Source: Leucocoprinus leucothites (lineage: Eukaryota; Basidiomycota; Agaricomycetes; Agaricales; Agaricaceae). Taken from it: a stretch of DNA of 64,000 nt. The notes under the pieces were generated by a model. The model was given only the letters and a program-made list of their open reading frames with translations. It made no database searches and was not told the origin of the DNA. Positions 11,050-22,539 of this stretch are shown piece by piece. Both the position numbers and the translations under genes were made by a program. The stretch covers positions 434,001 to 498,000 of the forward strand of contig JAACJO010000010.1 of NCBI GenBank assembly GCA_013368445.1, written 5' to 3'. How positions within the stretch are numbered: position 1 is the first letter of the stretch; each line of letters opens with the position of its first letter.

Positions 11050-11371
11050 ACCAGCAACGGTGGCCTCTGCGACGCCGAGGGTGATGTCTGTTGCCGTCCA
11101 GCCCCAGCACTCTCAACCTGAAAATCCCCGCAGACAACTGCACACCTCTCACTCCGTTGCTACCTCCTCCCAGCCCCACGAAGATTCTTCATATAACTCT
11201 CCGTATCCTGATGTATTTCACCACCCTGCCGTCGTGGCCTACATGACAGCACATCCCCGCCGCACAGTCCCTCGCTTTGGACTGTACCTTCTACTTCAGA
11301 CCCTCGGCGAGGGTGAGTTTGGCAAGGTCAAACTTGACATTCACGTTCAGTGGAGGGAAGCTTCGTGTTAA
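11050..11371 (+). pseudogene. Captured Ser/Thr kinase gene fragment, N-terminal part (unit A)
   Basis: The frame encodes a Pro/Ser/His-rich leader, then a 'YPDVFHHPAVVAYMTAHP' segment and the start of a kinase domain (FGLYLLLQTLGEGEFGKVKL). GEGEFG is the glycine-rich nucleotide loop. The frame ends by TAA at 11,369-11,371, before the catalytic lysine. Compared with units E and F the start codon is GTG instead of ATG. It is therefore a non-functional fragment of a SNF1/KIN-like kinase gene, by resemblance to the longer copy at 54,591-55,319. Confidence 0.7.
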
Positions 11372-12158
11372 CGCTGGAGGAAGAACCGTTGGCAAGGGAC
11401 ATGGAGTCGACGGTGCGTATAAATGCCACGAAGCAGAAGTGGCAATTTATGTTGACCCAACCCGCAGAACACAAAACGAAATCAGCACTGTATACTCCGC
11501 TCAAAAGCAGTGCACAGTAAATTCCTTCAGCCCGTGCCCTTCCCCACTGGCTCATTCGCCCGCAACATCTACAGCACTCCTTTCTTCCTGCCTTTACACA
11601 CCTGTACATAAATCTCGCACCATTCCCACTCACTTCCCCTCCCATATCGCATGATTCATGACTCCCATGGGCTGCGACTTGATGGTCGTCCGTCAATAGT
11701 CCCAGGAGATGAACTCTATTCGATGACAACAAGCCGTAGGCGGCAGGGGAAAGATCGGCTGATGGTCCAGGCACTATTGGATATTTAGCGTGCGCGCGAG
11801 AATTCGAAGGCGCATGCATGTGCATGAACAACCGCCTTCTCGAGCCCTGGTCCCAACGATTCGCTACCGAACGTCGTCAACACACTCATGGCATCTGTGG
11901 ACGCGGACCTCTGAGTTTCTTGTCCCGTGGATTCATACGAACAATATCCGGCGGGAGTCCTACGACCGTACATAGGACGAATCTTCATCGTACCCGAAGT
12001 CGGTGTTGTCGACGTCAGTGCGGAGCATCCGATACACCCGTCACTTCTCCATGTCCCTTCTCACCCAAGTGGATTCGAATACGTTATCGTGTTACATTAG
12101 CAGTCGAGGCTGTCTTGGAGACAAAGATTGTGTTGGCTGCTAGGTTCAACGGCGATCC

Positions 12159-12377
12159 GTGCCGTCCCGAAATCTCTATCGTCATACGCGTCGAAATATC
12201 ATCTCAACCAAGGACAATTCCACCTACAGTCCTTTGATGACCGCAGCATTCCGAGTTGGAGTATGTCTGTATCTCTACGAGAGGGGGTGTCTATCCCTGG
12301 AAGAGCAAAATGAGGTTCTGGAATTCTTGGTTAAGCGTTTGCCGGACACGGGTGAGAAGGTTGAGGTCAAGGAATAA
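12159..12377 (+). CDS. Exon-like 72-codon frame repeated in units A and F
   Basis: A frame ending LSLEEQNEVLEFLVKRLPDTGEKVEVKE followed by TAA is preserved almost unchanged at 61,167-61,385. Degraded versions lie at about 31,000-31,140 and 56,430-56,590. The conserved acidic, helical C-terminus with a shared stop suggests a last exon of a captured gene. I do not recognise the family and see no start or upstream exon that makes a full protein. Confidence 0.3.
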   Translation: MPSRNLYRHTRRNIISTKDNSTYSPLMTAAFRVGVCLYLYERGCLSLEEQNEVLEFLVKRLPDTGEKVEVKE

Positions 12378-12834
12378 ATCCACAGCTAAGACTGGTGCTG
12401 AGGTCGCTGGCCCCAGCACAGACTTCTTGCAGCTTTTACTATAAAGTACTTGTGATCTCAACGGCGGTGGCAGTGAGCTCACTTTGTTGGAGACCTGGTC
12501 TATACTTACGCCTAAAGTTCTGATCAGTAGCTTGTCGCTGTAACTACCTGTTTGGAGTCTAATACCGGGTATCCTGACGCGCTGATGATTTATGCGGCTA
12601 CGATCGCAAGAATGATATTGTCAATATATGTACAAGCTTGTAAATATCGTCAGAATGAAAGAGAGTGAGAACTAAAAGGCTGTAAGTGGTTGATATCGTT
12701 GTGTATTCCGACCGAGGGGCAATTGAGCGTATGTGGACTATCAACTTCAGATAGAGGCCTTAATAACTAATGTAGGCAAAGGAGCAAAATAATCGACGAT
12801 CCCAGAGTATAGCAGGTAGCGCAATATGCTTGTC

Positions 12835-13813
12835 TTATATGTCATTGTACAACAGGGAGTATTTCCAGAAAATGAAAAGAAAGTTGGAGATACTAGCAAA
12901 AAGTATCGCCAGCATCAGGTACTTCATTGCATTCAACTTGCTTGTTGAACAACCCAAAGGGCCATCGTTGAGGCTGTCGGATACCGGAAGCCTTTCCCAA
13001 ACGGAGAGGAGAATTGTAACCGTGAGTAAGCAGAATGATAGAGCGAACCAGATGGCAGGGAGAGTTATGAAAACCCAGAATCCCTTGTCCGATACTTGGT
13101 GCCAGCGAGGAGGCGAGACCTTGACAAGAAACTATGGTTGGAGGATCGCAACCTGATGCAACTGCAATGCTCACCTCCATCCATCGGTTTCTCATGGATT
13201 CTCTCTTGAGCAGTTTGATGATGAACGATTTGTAGAACGTTGAAGTGAACATGCAGACTACACCGCTGAACGTGGCGATGGTCGCGACAAAGACAGCAGT
13301 CGAGCATAATGGAAGTCCGGATACTGAAAGCATCGGAAACATAGGTCTAGAGTAATTCAAGTTGATCAGCGTGTGGTCTGGGTTTAGAGAGGAGGGTGCG
13401 TACGGAATGACAGAGGCTGAGAGCACACTAAAGCTTCCCCAGTAAGAGTCCAATCTTTTTACAAATCTGAGCCATGCATGCACAAGCTCATCTTCTTCAG
13501 TGTTCACGTTGTGTACTGGGCTCCGGTTACTGAGGTATTGCCAGTACGGCGCACCAAAGGTGCCGATGACGATGGCAGAATGTAGGCAAAAAACTAGGCA
13601 GCCACGTGCGACACTTCATGAGCTTGCATAAGTATCTATCCAATAATGTGTCATTTGATGGTAAGATACGCACTAGATGATACTTTGCAGTACGGCTTGG
13701 ATGCATAACCCAAAGTTGATGAAGAGTTCTGTGACAAAGGATCGACGGTGGTTTGTCTCAAGGACGGTTCCATTACCGACGACAGTTTGAATTGAAGAAT
13801 CAGAAGATGGCAT
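12835..13813 (-). pseudogene. Captured multi-exon membrane-protein gene, unit A copy
   Basis: The frame starts at ATG 13,813 (MPSSDSSIQTVVGNGTV...) and ends at a TAA read at 12,835 (...FIFWKYSLLYNDI). Between them are several hydrophobic segments: a VFCLHSAIVIGTFG stretch, LCSTAVFVATIATFSGVVCMF, GFWVFITLPAIWF and LSFCLLTVTILLSVW. An intron with donor gtgagc follows MRNRWME at about 13,170, after which the sequence resumes as VSPP-type. Units C (38,920-39,898), E and F carry the same gene. In A, E and F a TAG interrupts the frame just before VFCLHSA; the unit B/C copy has one more C there and stays open. The product would be a polytopic membrane protein of unknown family, probably not functional here. 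Confidence 0.6.
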
Positions 13814-14950
13814 CTAACCAAGTAGTCAAAGTAGTATGGGCAGTGGATGTGTGAGGAGGCATGGATTTTATAGGCTTTATAGATGTAATGACAGAGATGG
13901 CAAGTATATCAACGCTGTCCGGCAAACTTGCCAAAGTGGTGCTTTGCTACAGACTTCTAGCCAAATTTGAAGCCATCAGTGGCCCGTCCTCATCTTGTCA
14001 GGTCAAAGCAGGTTTAAGCTGGGTGTTCGGTTGGATATCAGCGTGACTTTGCAACACCGCCTAGTGACCTAGGCATCCACCTGGCTCAATTTATCCGGTT
14101 GCCAAGCATCCGCCTGTGCGCTTTAACCCAGCACCAGACTGGATGCCCCGATCCTTCTCCTCGGTGAGAACTCGACACATTACCATGTTTTCTTCACCAC
14201 TCCAATGGGCACGAGGTTCAGATGGTTTGTTCTTCTTGCCACAAGCCATGAGGGAAAACGAAAGGCAGAGGGAAACACGATTAAAAGACAATAAGATAGC
14301 GGTCGACAAATGGGAGGTAATCAATCAAGCCATAACGATGTCACTCGCAAGTCACGCTGATACCCAACCGAACGCTCGGCTTGTACCCAACCTAGTGTGT
14401 AAGCTGAGTCTGGCTTTGAAGCCACTGATGGCTTCAAACTTGGCTCGCGGTCAGCTTAGGCAGGTTTGCCGAACAGGGCCTTAGGCTGGCTCGAGATTGT
14501 ATATGCTTTCTACCGTTATACTGGCAGAAATTTCATGTCAGAGCTCGGCATGAATGTTCGAGTATTGAATGAGAGATTGATGAGGCAGATACAGCCGAGC
14601 GGCCATCGCACGCACAAAATTGAACCTTGGACTTCCGGCACACTTCAAATAATGCTAGAAAAATACAAAGAATATTCTGAATATGATTTATGAGCGATTT
14701 GAGAGCATATGTATGATATATATGTGGTCTATCCTCAATCTACTGCTGGTATTGGCCGAAAATGCCTTGGCACTTGTGCTCAGGGCAGGGCCCAAATGGA
14801 CAGCGCAGCCGAGCCAGGCGCTAATTCATCACACACGCGTGAAAATCGAAGCTGGACTTCCGGTGTACCCCACACTGTCCGCCAAGAGTGAACCAACAAA
14901 AATAGACATGGCCAGGTATGAAAAGCCGAAGTCGGCAGCTCAATGGAGTG
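13814..14950. other. Unit A tail without a supported gene
   Basis: This 1.1-kb stretch recurs in unit F (62,872-64,000) and partly in B (40,170-40,425). It has open frames such as 14,116-14,484, but they differ in frame integrity between copies. It also contains short self-similar phrases (for example 'gaagccatcagtgg' and its reverse 'ccactgatggcttc' at about 13,970 and 14,420). I see no recognisable domain. Confidence 0.45.
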
Positions 14951-15529
14951 ATCAAGACTAGGGACTGTCACGGATGGATCCGTCACATATCCGGGTCACA
15001 TCCACCAGATATGCCGTGTGACGGATGGATGGTGGATGGATGATGCGGATTTTGAGTGCATCCATAGTAACAAATCGTTACCAATTGTATTCAGTTATTA
15101 AGATGACATTAATCAACGCATTTTGGTGTATTTTTGGAGAGAAACTGCCCAGAATTAACCCCCAAATAAAATTGTCAATTATATTCTTATTTGGGCCTAT
15201 TTGCAATGAGTTCACCTATGCTACCCACAAAGGTATTGATGTATCTCGGTCATTTCTGCTCCGATTTGCACGATTTTAGGCTCGTTCAATACGCATTTTT
15301 GTACAGATAATTCAGGCAATATTCCCATATGGTTCTCTGTCGAAGCAGCAACGGAGAGCGTAGCGGTGAAGGTAGACAACGAGGTCAGTACTCACTTTAC
15401 TAGGCAGTTAGTCTGTTATGGGAGTGTGTTCGAGGTAGTAGTTGTGACTGAGGATGTAGAATTTTTTCTATCTAACTACGAAGAAAATATAAAGTATTTA
15501 TACTAGAATGTCCGAATAATATCTACTAC

Positions 15530-17121
15530 AGTGGCTCAAAAAACTGTCCCAATGTTTTCGCATTTTGGACATATTTGCTAATACCAGGGCAGATATATGG
15601 CCTAGCATCCTGAAAATATTCACACAGGTACCTTGACATATTGGGAGCATATATTCCCATGATCACATGACCTTGTCCATCAATGAATTAGTAATGAATT
15701 ATTAAAAATATCTACTCATTGGGACAGTTTTTTGACCCCCTGTCAGCCTCCCAGTATCTACCTTGTAACATGCCAGGGGAGCATCAGGGCAGGTGTGGGA
15801 GTAGCAAACAAGATCATGTGACCTTGGTTGACATGTTGAGATGGCTACAACTGTCTTTCTTCCTGCCACTACATCATGAAAGCTATCTCCTCTACCTAAT
15901 ACTCCCAAGTCACTTCTCTTCTCAAAGATGGCTATTCCTTGTGCCATATTGAACATAAAACTAGTCTAGGCAAGTCTACTGTTGGGAGGATCAATAAAGA
16001 AGTTGATGGGGACAAGGAAAACAACAAGGGAGGACGTCCTTCCAAGCTTTCTCCTCATAATAAAAAAGCAATAATTCACCAAATAACCTCTGGAAAGCTA
16101 GATAATGCTGTCCAGGCTACAAATTTCATTAACTCTACTTGGTCTGACCCTGTCACACCCCAAACTGTCAGAAATACCCTTCAGGATAATGGATTTTGCT
16201 CTGTAACCAAGATCAAATGACCTCTACTCAAAAAGTAACATTGTGAGGAATGCCTTGACTCTGCACATGAACATAGGAATTGGACAGTGGAGGACTGGAA
16301 GAGGGTGTTGTGGACAGATGAAACAAAGATCAACAGGATTGGGTCAGATGGAAAGGTGTATACCTGGAAGGAGAGGGGGGAACCACTGTCAGATAGGACC
16401 ACTCTCTCTACTGTCAAACATGGAGGAGGTGGTAACATGATGGTGTGGGGGTGTATGGGGTGGAATGGGGTAGGAAAGCTGATTGAGGTTCAAGAGAATA
16501 TGGATGCAGTGAAATACTGCGAGATTTTGGACAATGGGGTGGTGGAAAGCTTTGAAAAGTTGGAGATGGAGGAGGAGGAGAGGATATTCCAGCAGGATAA
16601 TGACCCAAAACACACCTCAAAACTGGGACAACAATGGTTTGTGGACAACAACATTCAAGTTCTATCATGCCCTGCACAATCCCCTGACCTAAATCCCATT
16701 GAACACCTCTGGACCTATCTGAAGGACCAGCTGAAGGCATATGAAAGACCACCCAAGGGAGTATTTGAATTGTGGGAGAGGCTAGTAGAGGAGTGGAATA
16801 AGATTCCAGCAGAAAGGTGCCAAAGGCTGATAGAAACCATGCCCAGAAGGATTGAGGCAGTTGTCAGGGCAAGAGGAGGTCATACAAAGTATTGAGTAGG
16901 TAGATAACAGAGGGTCAAAAAACTGTCCCAATGAGTAGATATTTTCGATAATTCATTAATAATTCATTGATGGACAAGGTCATGTGATCATGGGAATATA
17001 TGCTCCCAATATGTCAAGGTACCTGTGTGAATATTTTCAGGATGCTAGGCCATATATCTGCCCTGGTATTAGCAAATATGTCCAAAATGCGAAAACATTG
17101 GGACAGTTTTTTGAGCCACTG
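15530..17121 (+). mobile_element. Tc1-like transposon copy 1
   Basis: The tips are CAGTGGCTCAAAAAACTGTC and its inverse, flanked by TA on both sides (15,528-15,529 and 17,122-17,123). The terminal inverted repeats are long: 15,530-15,742 and 16,908-17,121, about 213 bp each. Each repeat also carries a near-copy of the tip motif, reversed, at its inner edge (TTGACCCCCTG or CAGAGGGTCAA). The element lies within hAT-0. Confidence 0.95.
15876..16895 (+). pseudogene. Tc1-family transposase, broken (copy 1)
   Basis: It matches copy 2 over the full length but carries an early TAA (at the residue after SST), a TGA after TKIK and another stop soon after (TAA, after LLKK). The C-terminal 202 residues (16,287-16,895) are still open and contain the first catalytic Asp (WTDETKIN), the second (QQDNDPKHTS) and the Glu of SPDLNPIEHLW. 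It cannot yield a full transposase. Confidence 0.9.
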
Positions 17122-17360
17122 TATATCGAGGACATTACACCATCGTTTCGAGGTGGTAAAGGGTACAAGTAAAACGTATAGTAAAATATGTATAGTCCAC
17201 ACAAAGTATCGGTGTGTGAACATAGTGGTATCTAATAATAGAATGCATATGTCATAATTGAGAGTGAACACTAATATAGCAGCGTGTAAACGCGCATGTG
17301 ATTCAACATTCTCAACTGCTGATACAAATACAGATACATACTAGTTGTCTGAACACTAAC

Positions 17361-20331
17361 TCAAGATCCATCCTCTTCATCTGACTCAGATTCTCCAATC
17401 ATTTCAGCAACTGCCTTGACTCCTGGGAATAGTGGAGTATTGGACCAAGATCCCATGGCCATTTTTGCATGGAAGGTGAAAGAGCTCATGTTCTGCTGCA
17501 TAAAGTTGATCTGTCGTCGACCAACTGAAAAGGCTCATTCAGCATCAACTGATGAGGCTGATTGTCTTGTCAGTACTCATTAAATGTCTATGCCAGTAGC
17601 TTACTCACCAGGGGCACTGCAATAATCCATGGCCATCTTTGCAACTGACTTCCGAGCTGAAGATGAAGTATACCACCACTTCATATATCCACCTGCAGCT
17701 TGGATATCAGTGGAGGGAATAGCAGGCTCATCAAGATATGTCAGAATATGATCAATGGGGTAGTTCGTCTTGGCTGCTTTGAGTGTGACCTTGAACCGAT
17801 TCTTTTTTCCCTTCTAAACAACTGTTAGTAATAGAGATAAGCCATTATAATAAAACAAACCACTGGCTCCAAATCTACAAGCTGACTTCCATCATCACCA
17901 GATGCATATGATGCTTTCCAATGTTCAACAACCATATCCTTAATCTTCTTGACATGCTGAGTTGTGAACCCCAGTGCAGACTTGAACCACTGAAGCTTGC
18001 GGTTGGGACACATGACTATAAAACATGTAAGTTAAACATCATACTCATGCATAGAGACCACTCACCAATTGAGATGTAGTAAATTTCACAGTCCTCAGTG
18101 AAGATTGTATACTTATCAATTACTAGAATTGCTGCCTGAGCAGCAATACGAGTGATGTCATGTGCTGGGTCATCATCAGTATCAGAATCACGAATTGCCT
18201 GCATAGAGAGCTTCAATTCAAGAAGCATAGGCAATACATCAACAATAAGTGGGACTCCTTTTTGAGAAAACTGCCGAGTTGGTTCCTCAAATAACTACAA
18301 AATGGGTAAGAAAAATCAGTTTAATTAGAATATTAAATTGTACTTCAAGTGCCTCAGCCAAATCTTCTGCAAGCTCCCACTGTTCATCAGTCAATTGGTA
18401 GTGGCCAAGCTTATCTGCAGTTGAGCGAGTAATCATTTTGACTTCGTCTTGGAAATCAATATGTGCTCAAAGACAAGCTTGATCTGAGTTCCAGTGTGTA
18501 GGAACACATTGGGGAAGAGCTTGTTTTTGACCACCATGATCGGGATGACTGATAACTAAGTCTTCGAACCACTTATGGAGTTTGGGAGAGTCATTGATCC
18601 GATGAGCAAGCCCAGCAACCTAAGCAGAGATTTAGTCACACTATATAGTAAAAAGACTTTTGACTTACTTGGGGCATGATTTGCTGTGCCATCTGCAACT
18701 CATGAGCAGAAATGGTAGCACCTTCATTCTGCATCAGTAGAATTGCCTGGTCATGAAGTAAATGGGCAGTAGCATGATTGAATGCTCCATGTCCATCATC
18801 ATCAACCAAAACATCATTGTCCTCATCCATCTCCTCTGCAATAACATCATCCAGCTCAGTCTCTCTCTCCTCAACAACTAATGCTCCATCCTTTAAAATG
18901 GCATTGGTCTTCTTTGCTGACTTCTTGAAGAAAAATGACATAAAAGCCTATCAAAATAAGATTAATAATTAATCAATGAATAAAACTCAGATTTACCTTG
19001 GCAATTAGATTCAGAATATGGGCAATACACCGAACACACATCTTAGGCCCATGAAATGTTGGAATATAAGTCAGAAGATGGACTGCCAGCTTGTCACAGT
19101 TTGCTGCATTATCCATTGTAACTGAAAATAACTAAAGTAGACTTTGAGCTATAGTATTTAAAAATAGAGCAAATAATCACATACAAGATGTTGGAGTCCA
19201 AACCACTTGAGACAGGCTGCAACCTCTGCAAGATATTTACCAGTGTGAGACTATTTCAAACTTCACTGATTCAATACAATATTCAGAAATTGAGTTAGGT
19301 ATACTTACCGTATAAATTCTAAAATAGTTCGGTGAATTTCGCCCTTGTCATACTAAACAACAACAAGACCCAGATATGATGCAATAATTGGTGCAGTCCA
19401 TCCATTAAGTACAATATGGAGTGCTTGGTCCAAGTCCTGAAATAGCAATTAGTTGACACTATAGTAATATTATATATACTTACCTGAAAGTATTTGCAGA
19501 CACCACCACTCATTAAAGGATACAGCCACCATATGTCACGACTGACCATCTGTGGAGATGGTAGTACAGCCCCTGCTCGTAACATCTCAACTTCTACAAG
19601 ATACTAAAAATCTCCTTGCATGTTGAATGGCCGCTGACTATCAGAGCAACGTAGAACAGCCACTACATGGTGTAGTGCTCTTGAATAAGGGAATGAAGTT
19701 GATTCAGATGAAGTGGACTTGATCAAGCCAGACAACTCCCTGACTACACCCAGCCTTTTGTCACGCTTGGATGGAGTTAACAAGATTACTTGTACCTAGA
19801 CTGGTCTTTGCATGTGCATGTCGCTGAGCTGGATGTCCTTCTGGGTCAACCTTGCATGTAAACAAGTAGATAATCTCCTTTGGATCGCCCTCCTCATCAA
19901 ATGTGCACTCGACAGTGATATCGAAATGAGCATAAGCTGCTGATTTAAGGTGAGTGAAGATCCCAGCTGATTTATGCATTAGATATATTGATGTTACACA
20001 ATTAAATGATCATACCCTCACCAATAATGTCACCATCATTGTAGTCCCAGACCTCAAAGTCTGACATTTTCTGTATTTCCTTAGTGGCCTGCCTCTTACA
20101 AGGCTTAACTGGTGACTGGATAACTGGAAGCCTGTCTTCTTCATTATCCAAAGCCTCAGGAGTAACAGGGACAGATGGCTGAGGTGTCAGAGCAGGACTA
20201 CTGCCAGGTGTTGATTGAGCAGTGGATTTCCCAGGTTTTTTGGCCTTTCCCAGGGGCCCAGCAGAGGAAATAGGAATTTTTAATGCTTTTTGGGATGATT
20301 TTGAGCCTTTAGCACCCTTCAGAGGCATTTT
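17361..20331 (-). pseudogene. hAT-0 transposase, multi-exon remnant
   Basis: Reading from right to left: an N-terminal Lys/Ser/Pro-rich region (MPLKGAKGSKSSQKALKIP at about 20,331); a segment with C and H spacings like a BED-type finger (about 19,780-19,980); the central part with MDNAANCDKLAVHLL (about 19,080-19,120) and CVRCIAHILNLIAK; an acidic linker; then PLIVDVLPMLLELKLSMQAI. The last part is the dimerisation region ASSVDAE..FSVGRRQINFMQ near 17,500-17,550. Conserved arginine positions are now TGA, for example at 17,535-17,537 between DAE and AFSVG. The stop codon is at 17,361-17,363. Confidence 0.8.
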
Positions 20332-20689
20332 CGGAAAGTGGAGTGTACTTGCAGTGTTTGGTAGGCAGGGGCAGGGGTAAGGAAGGCTCACAGAAGCACG
20401 AAACTCAGGGTCAGTCCCATTATGTGGCAGAGACTAACTGAAACATCGGAATTGTCTATCAGAGTTTAATTAATTTCTAAATTAGGTATGGATGCCTATA
20501 TTTATCCAGATTTAAGCCCAATCCAGATCCAATCCAATCTGATCCATGATTCATAAGCAGATTCCGGGTAATATCCAGAAGTCACATATCCATGACAGTC
20601 CCTAATCAAGACCATGCAATAGCAAACCATACCTTAGACAGTCACATCAGCCACAGCATGCATACACCAGACAACATAATCTGTCCTCC

Positions 20690-20930
20690 AGCCTTTCCCA
20701 ACTTATCTCCGGTGTCTAGCACATCCACCAAAAGAAAATCATCCATAGAGACCTGAAGCTCAACTTAACCTTGCTCTCAATCATAGCCACAATGTCATCG
20801 CCACTGATTCCAGTTTCACCAACCACTTTGAACACAAAGCTCATGCAGACAAGTTGTGGCTCCTGCTATGCTGCATCCCAATCAGTCATCAAGGCCTACC
20901 CTGTGCCTTTCCCCACTGGCTCATTTGCCC
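20690..20930 (+). pseudogene. Captured kinase fragment in unit B, decayed
   Basis: The DNA matches the part of the unit E copy coding for the HRDLKLEN-to-SCGSPCY region (compare 55,100-55,320). It carries stops and substitutions in the catalytic loop. The following sequence keeps the same join to the 'AYPVPFPTGSFA' debris seen in unit E. A further short piece of kinase N-terminal similarity lies at about 21,670-21,790 (PPAVKAYIAVHP..., LYVLLQTFSRGE). Confidence 0.55.
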
Positions 20931-22539
20931 CACAGCATTCACAGCACTCCTTTCTTCCTACCTATGGGCTGCAACTTGATTATTGTCTGATCAACAGCCC
21001 TGAGGATGAACTCTATTTGATGATGACAACCTATGGGCACCAGGGGAAAGATGGGTTGATGGCACAGGCACCATTAGATATCTAATGTGTGTGTGAGGAT
21101 CCAAAGGTGCATGCATGAACAAATGCCTTGGGCCCTGATTCCATTGCTTCACTACTGAATGCTGATAACACATTTGTGATATTCATAGACATGGATCTCT
21201 GAGTTGTTTGTCCTTATGTATTCATATAAACAATATCCAGTGGGAGTTTGAGCATAGGATGTCTGCATTGTACTCAAAGTGGGCACTGTCAGTGTCAGTA
21301 TGGGCCATCAGATGCACCCATCACTTGTCCATGTCCTTCTTCACCAAAATGTGAGTTCGAATTGTTGTTACCTGATGTGGAGAAAGGAGCAGGAAAACTC
21401 ATTGAACCAAATCCTCTTCCTTTGGTTCCAGATCAAGTTGGAACATTCATTGCTTTACTTGACTGCCCTCAGTACAGTTGCCAAAAGATACCAATACCAC
21501 AATCAAGCCTACCAAACAGTGGCATGCTATCCTCACATCCACATATAGTTTCCTTTGGACCTACAGTAACACACAGGCAAAAAATCTGCATTCAAATCAC
21601 TCAACATTGGACACATACCAGTGGATCTTTCAGGAGTTATGACTGTATTTCGTGAGCAGGAGGGATTTCCACCTCCTGCTGTCAAGGCCTATATAGCTGT
21701 ACACCCCTGCTACACAATCTCCCACTTTAGCCTATATGTTCTACTCCAAACCTTCAGCAGGGGGGAGCCTGTTATCCATATTCAGTGGGGTGGAAGTATG
21801 TGTCAACCAGGAGGAAGGGCCAGCAATATAATTCATTGCATATTCTTTAAGACTGGTGCGAGACATACAAGAGTGGACTGTTCATATAAATATCAAGTAC
21901 CATGAAGCAGAAGTGATAATTAATGTTTACCCAGCTTGCATAACACTAAATGAAATCAGCATTGTATCACTCACTATATTACCTCACTCAGAAGCAGTGC
22001 TTCCAAGTCTCACCATCACAAAAACAGCAAAGTTCTTCAGTTCCTATCCTTCCCTGCTGGCCCATTCACACCCACAGCACTCACAGTGCTCTCCTTCCTT
22101 CCTGGCCTTATATACCTATGCATAAATCTATTACATTATCTCCACTCACTTCCTCTCCAATATCCTATGATTCATAACTTCCCTGGGCTATGTCTTGGTT
22201 ATTGTCTGGTCAACAGTCCCAGGATAAACTTTATTTGATGACAACAAGCTGTAGTGACAATGGAATTCAGTGGCACATATACTGTTGTATATTTAAGTTG
22301 CACATGAGAATTTGGAGGTATATATATAAACAAATGCCTTCTTCTTGATCCCAACGATTTGCTACTGAATGTTACCCACCTGCTTATGGTATCCTTAAGC
22401 ACAGGTCTCTGTCTTCCCAGCACATTCACATAAATAGTAGTACCTGGTGAGAGTCTGAAGGCCATATATAGAAGGAACCTCCATCATAATCAAGATCTCT
22501 ATTGTTGACATCAGTAGGGCTATCCAGTACACCTATTGC

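Larger units (their letters stand above)
10936..14958 (+). repeat. Composite repeat unit A (5' part; continues after hAT-0 at 20,605)
   Basis: This is one copy of a composite unit that recurs in the same orientation at 20,690-41,690 (B), 41,690-59,935 (E) and 59,940-64,000 (F). In order it holds a kinase N-terminal fragment (about 11,050-11,371), low-complexity coding debris, a short block ending in the exon-like frame 12,159-12,377, the membrane-protein gene on the minus strand (12,835-13,813) and about 1.1 kb with no supported gene. By eye, 11,770-14,950 differs from 60,780-64,000 by only a few percent, and both are CpG-rich. Unit A begins next to the broken carboxypeptidase gene. Confidence 0.8.
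14959..20604 (-). mobile_element. hAT-0 DNA transposon (degenerate, hosts a Tc1 copy)
   Basis: The element begins TAGGGACTGTCACGGAT and ends with the inverted copy ATCCATGACAGTCCCTA. It is flanked by the perfect 8-bp target duplication ATCAAGAC (14,951-14,958 and 20,605-20,612). An 8-bp duplication and short terminal inverted repeats are hAT hallmarks. The subterminal region contains repeated GGAT motifs. The transposase is on the minus strand, and a Tc1 element (15,530-17,121) interrupts the 3' flank. Confidence 0.9.

Noticed and set aside
10936..14958. Composite unit as a Helitron, the usual gene-capturing element.
   Set aside because: No Rep/helicase gene, no recognisable TC...CTRR ends with 3' hairpin and no A/T insertion site could be shown.
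14959..15060. GGAT-rich repeats as a CRISPR or satellite array.
   Set aside because: The repeats are short, irregular and confined to the subterminal part of hAT-0, where transposase-binding repeats are expected.
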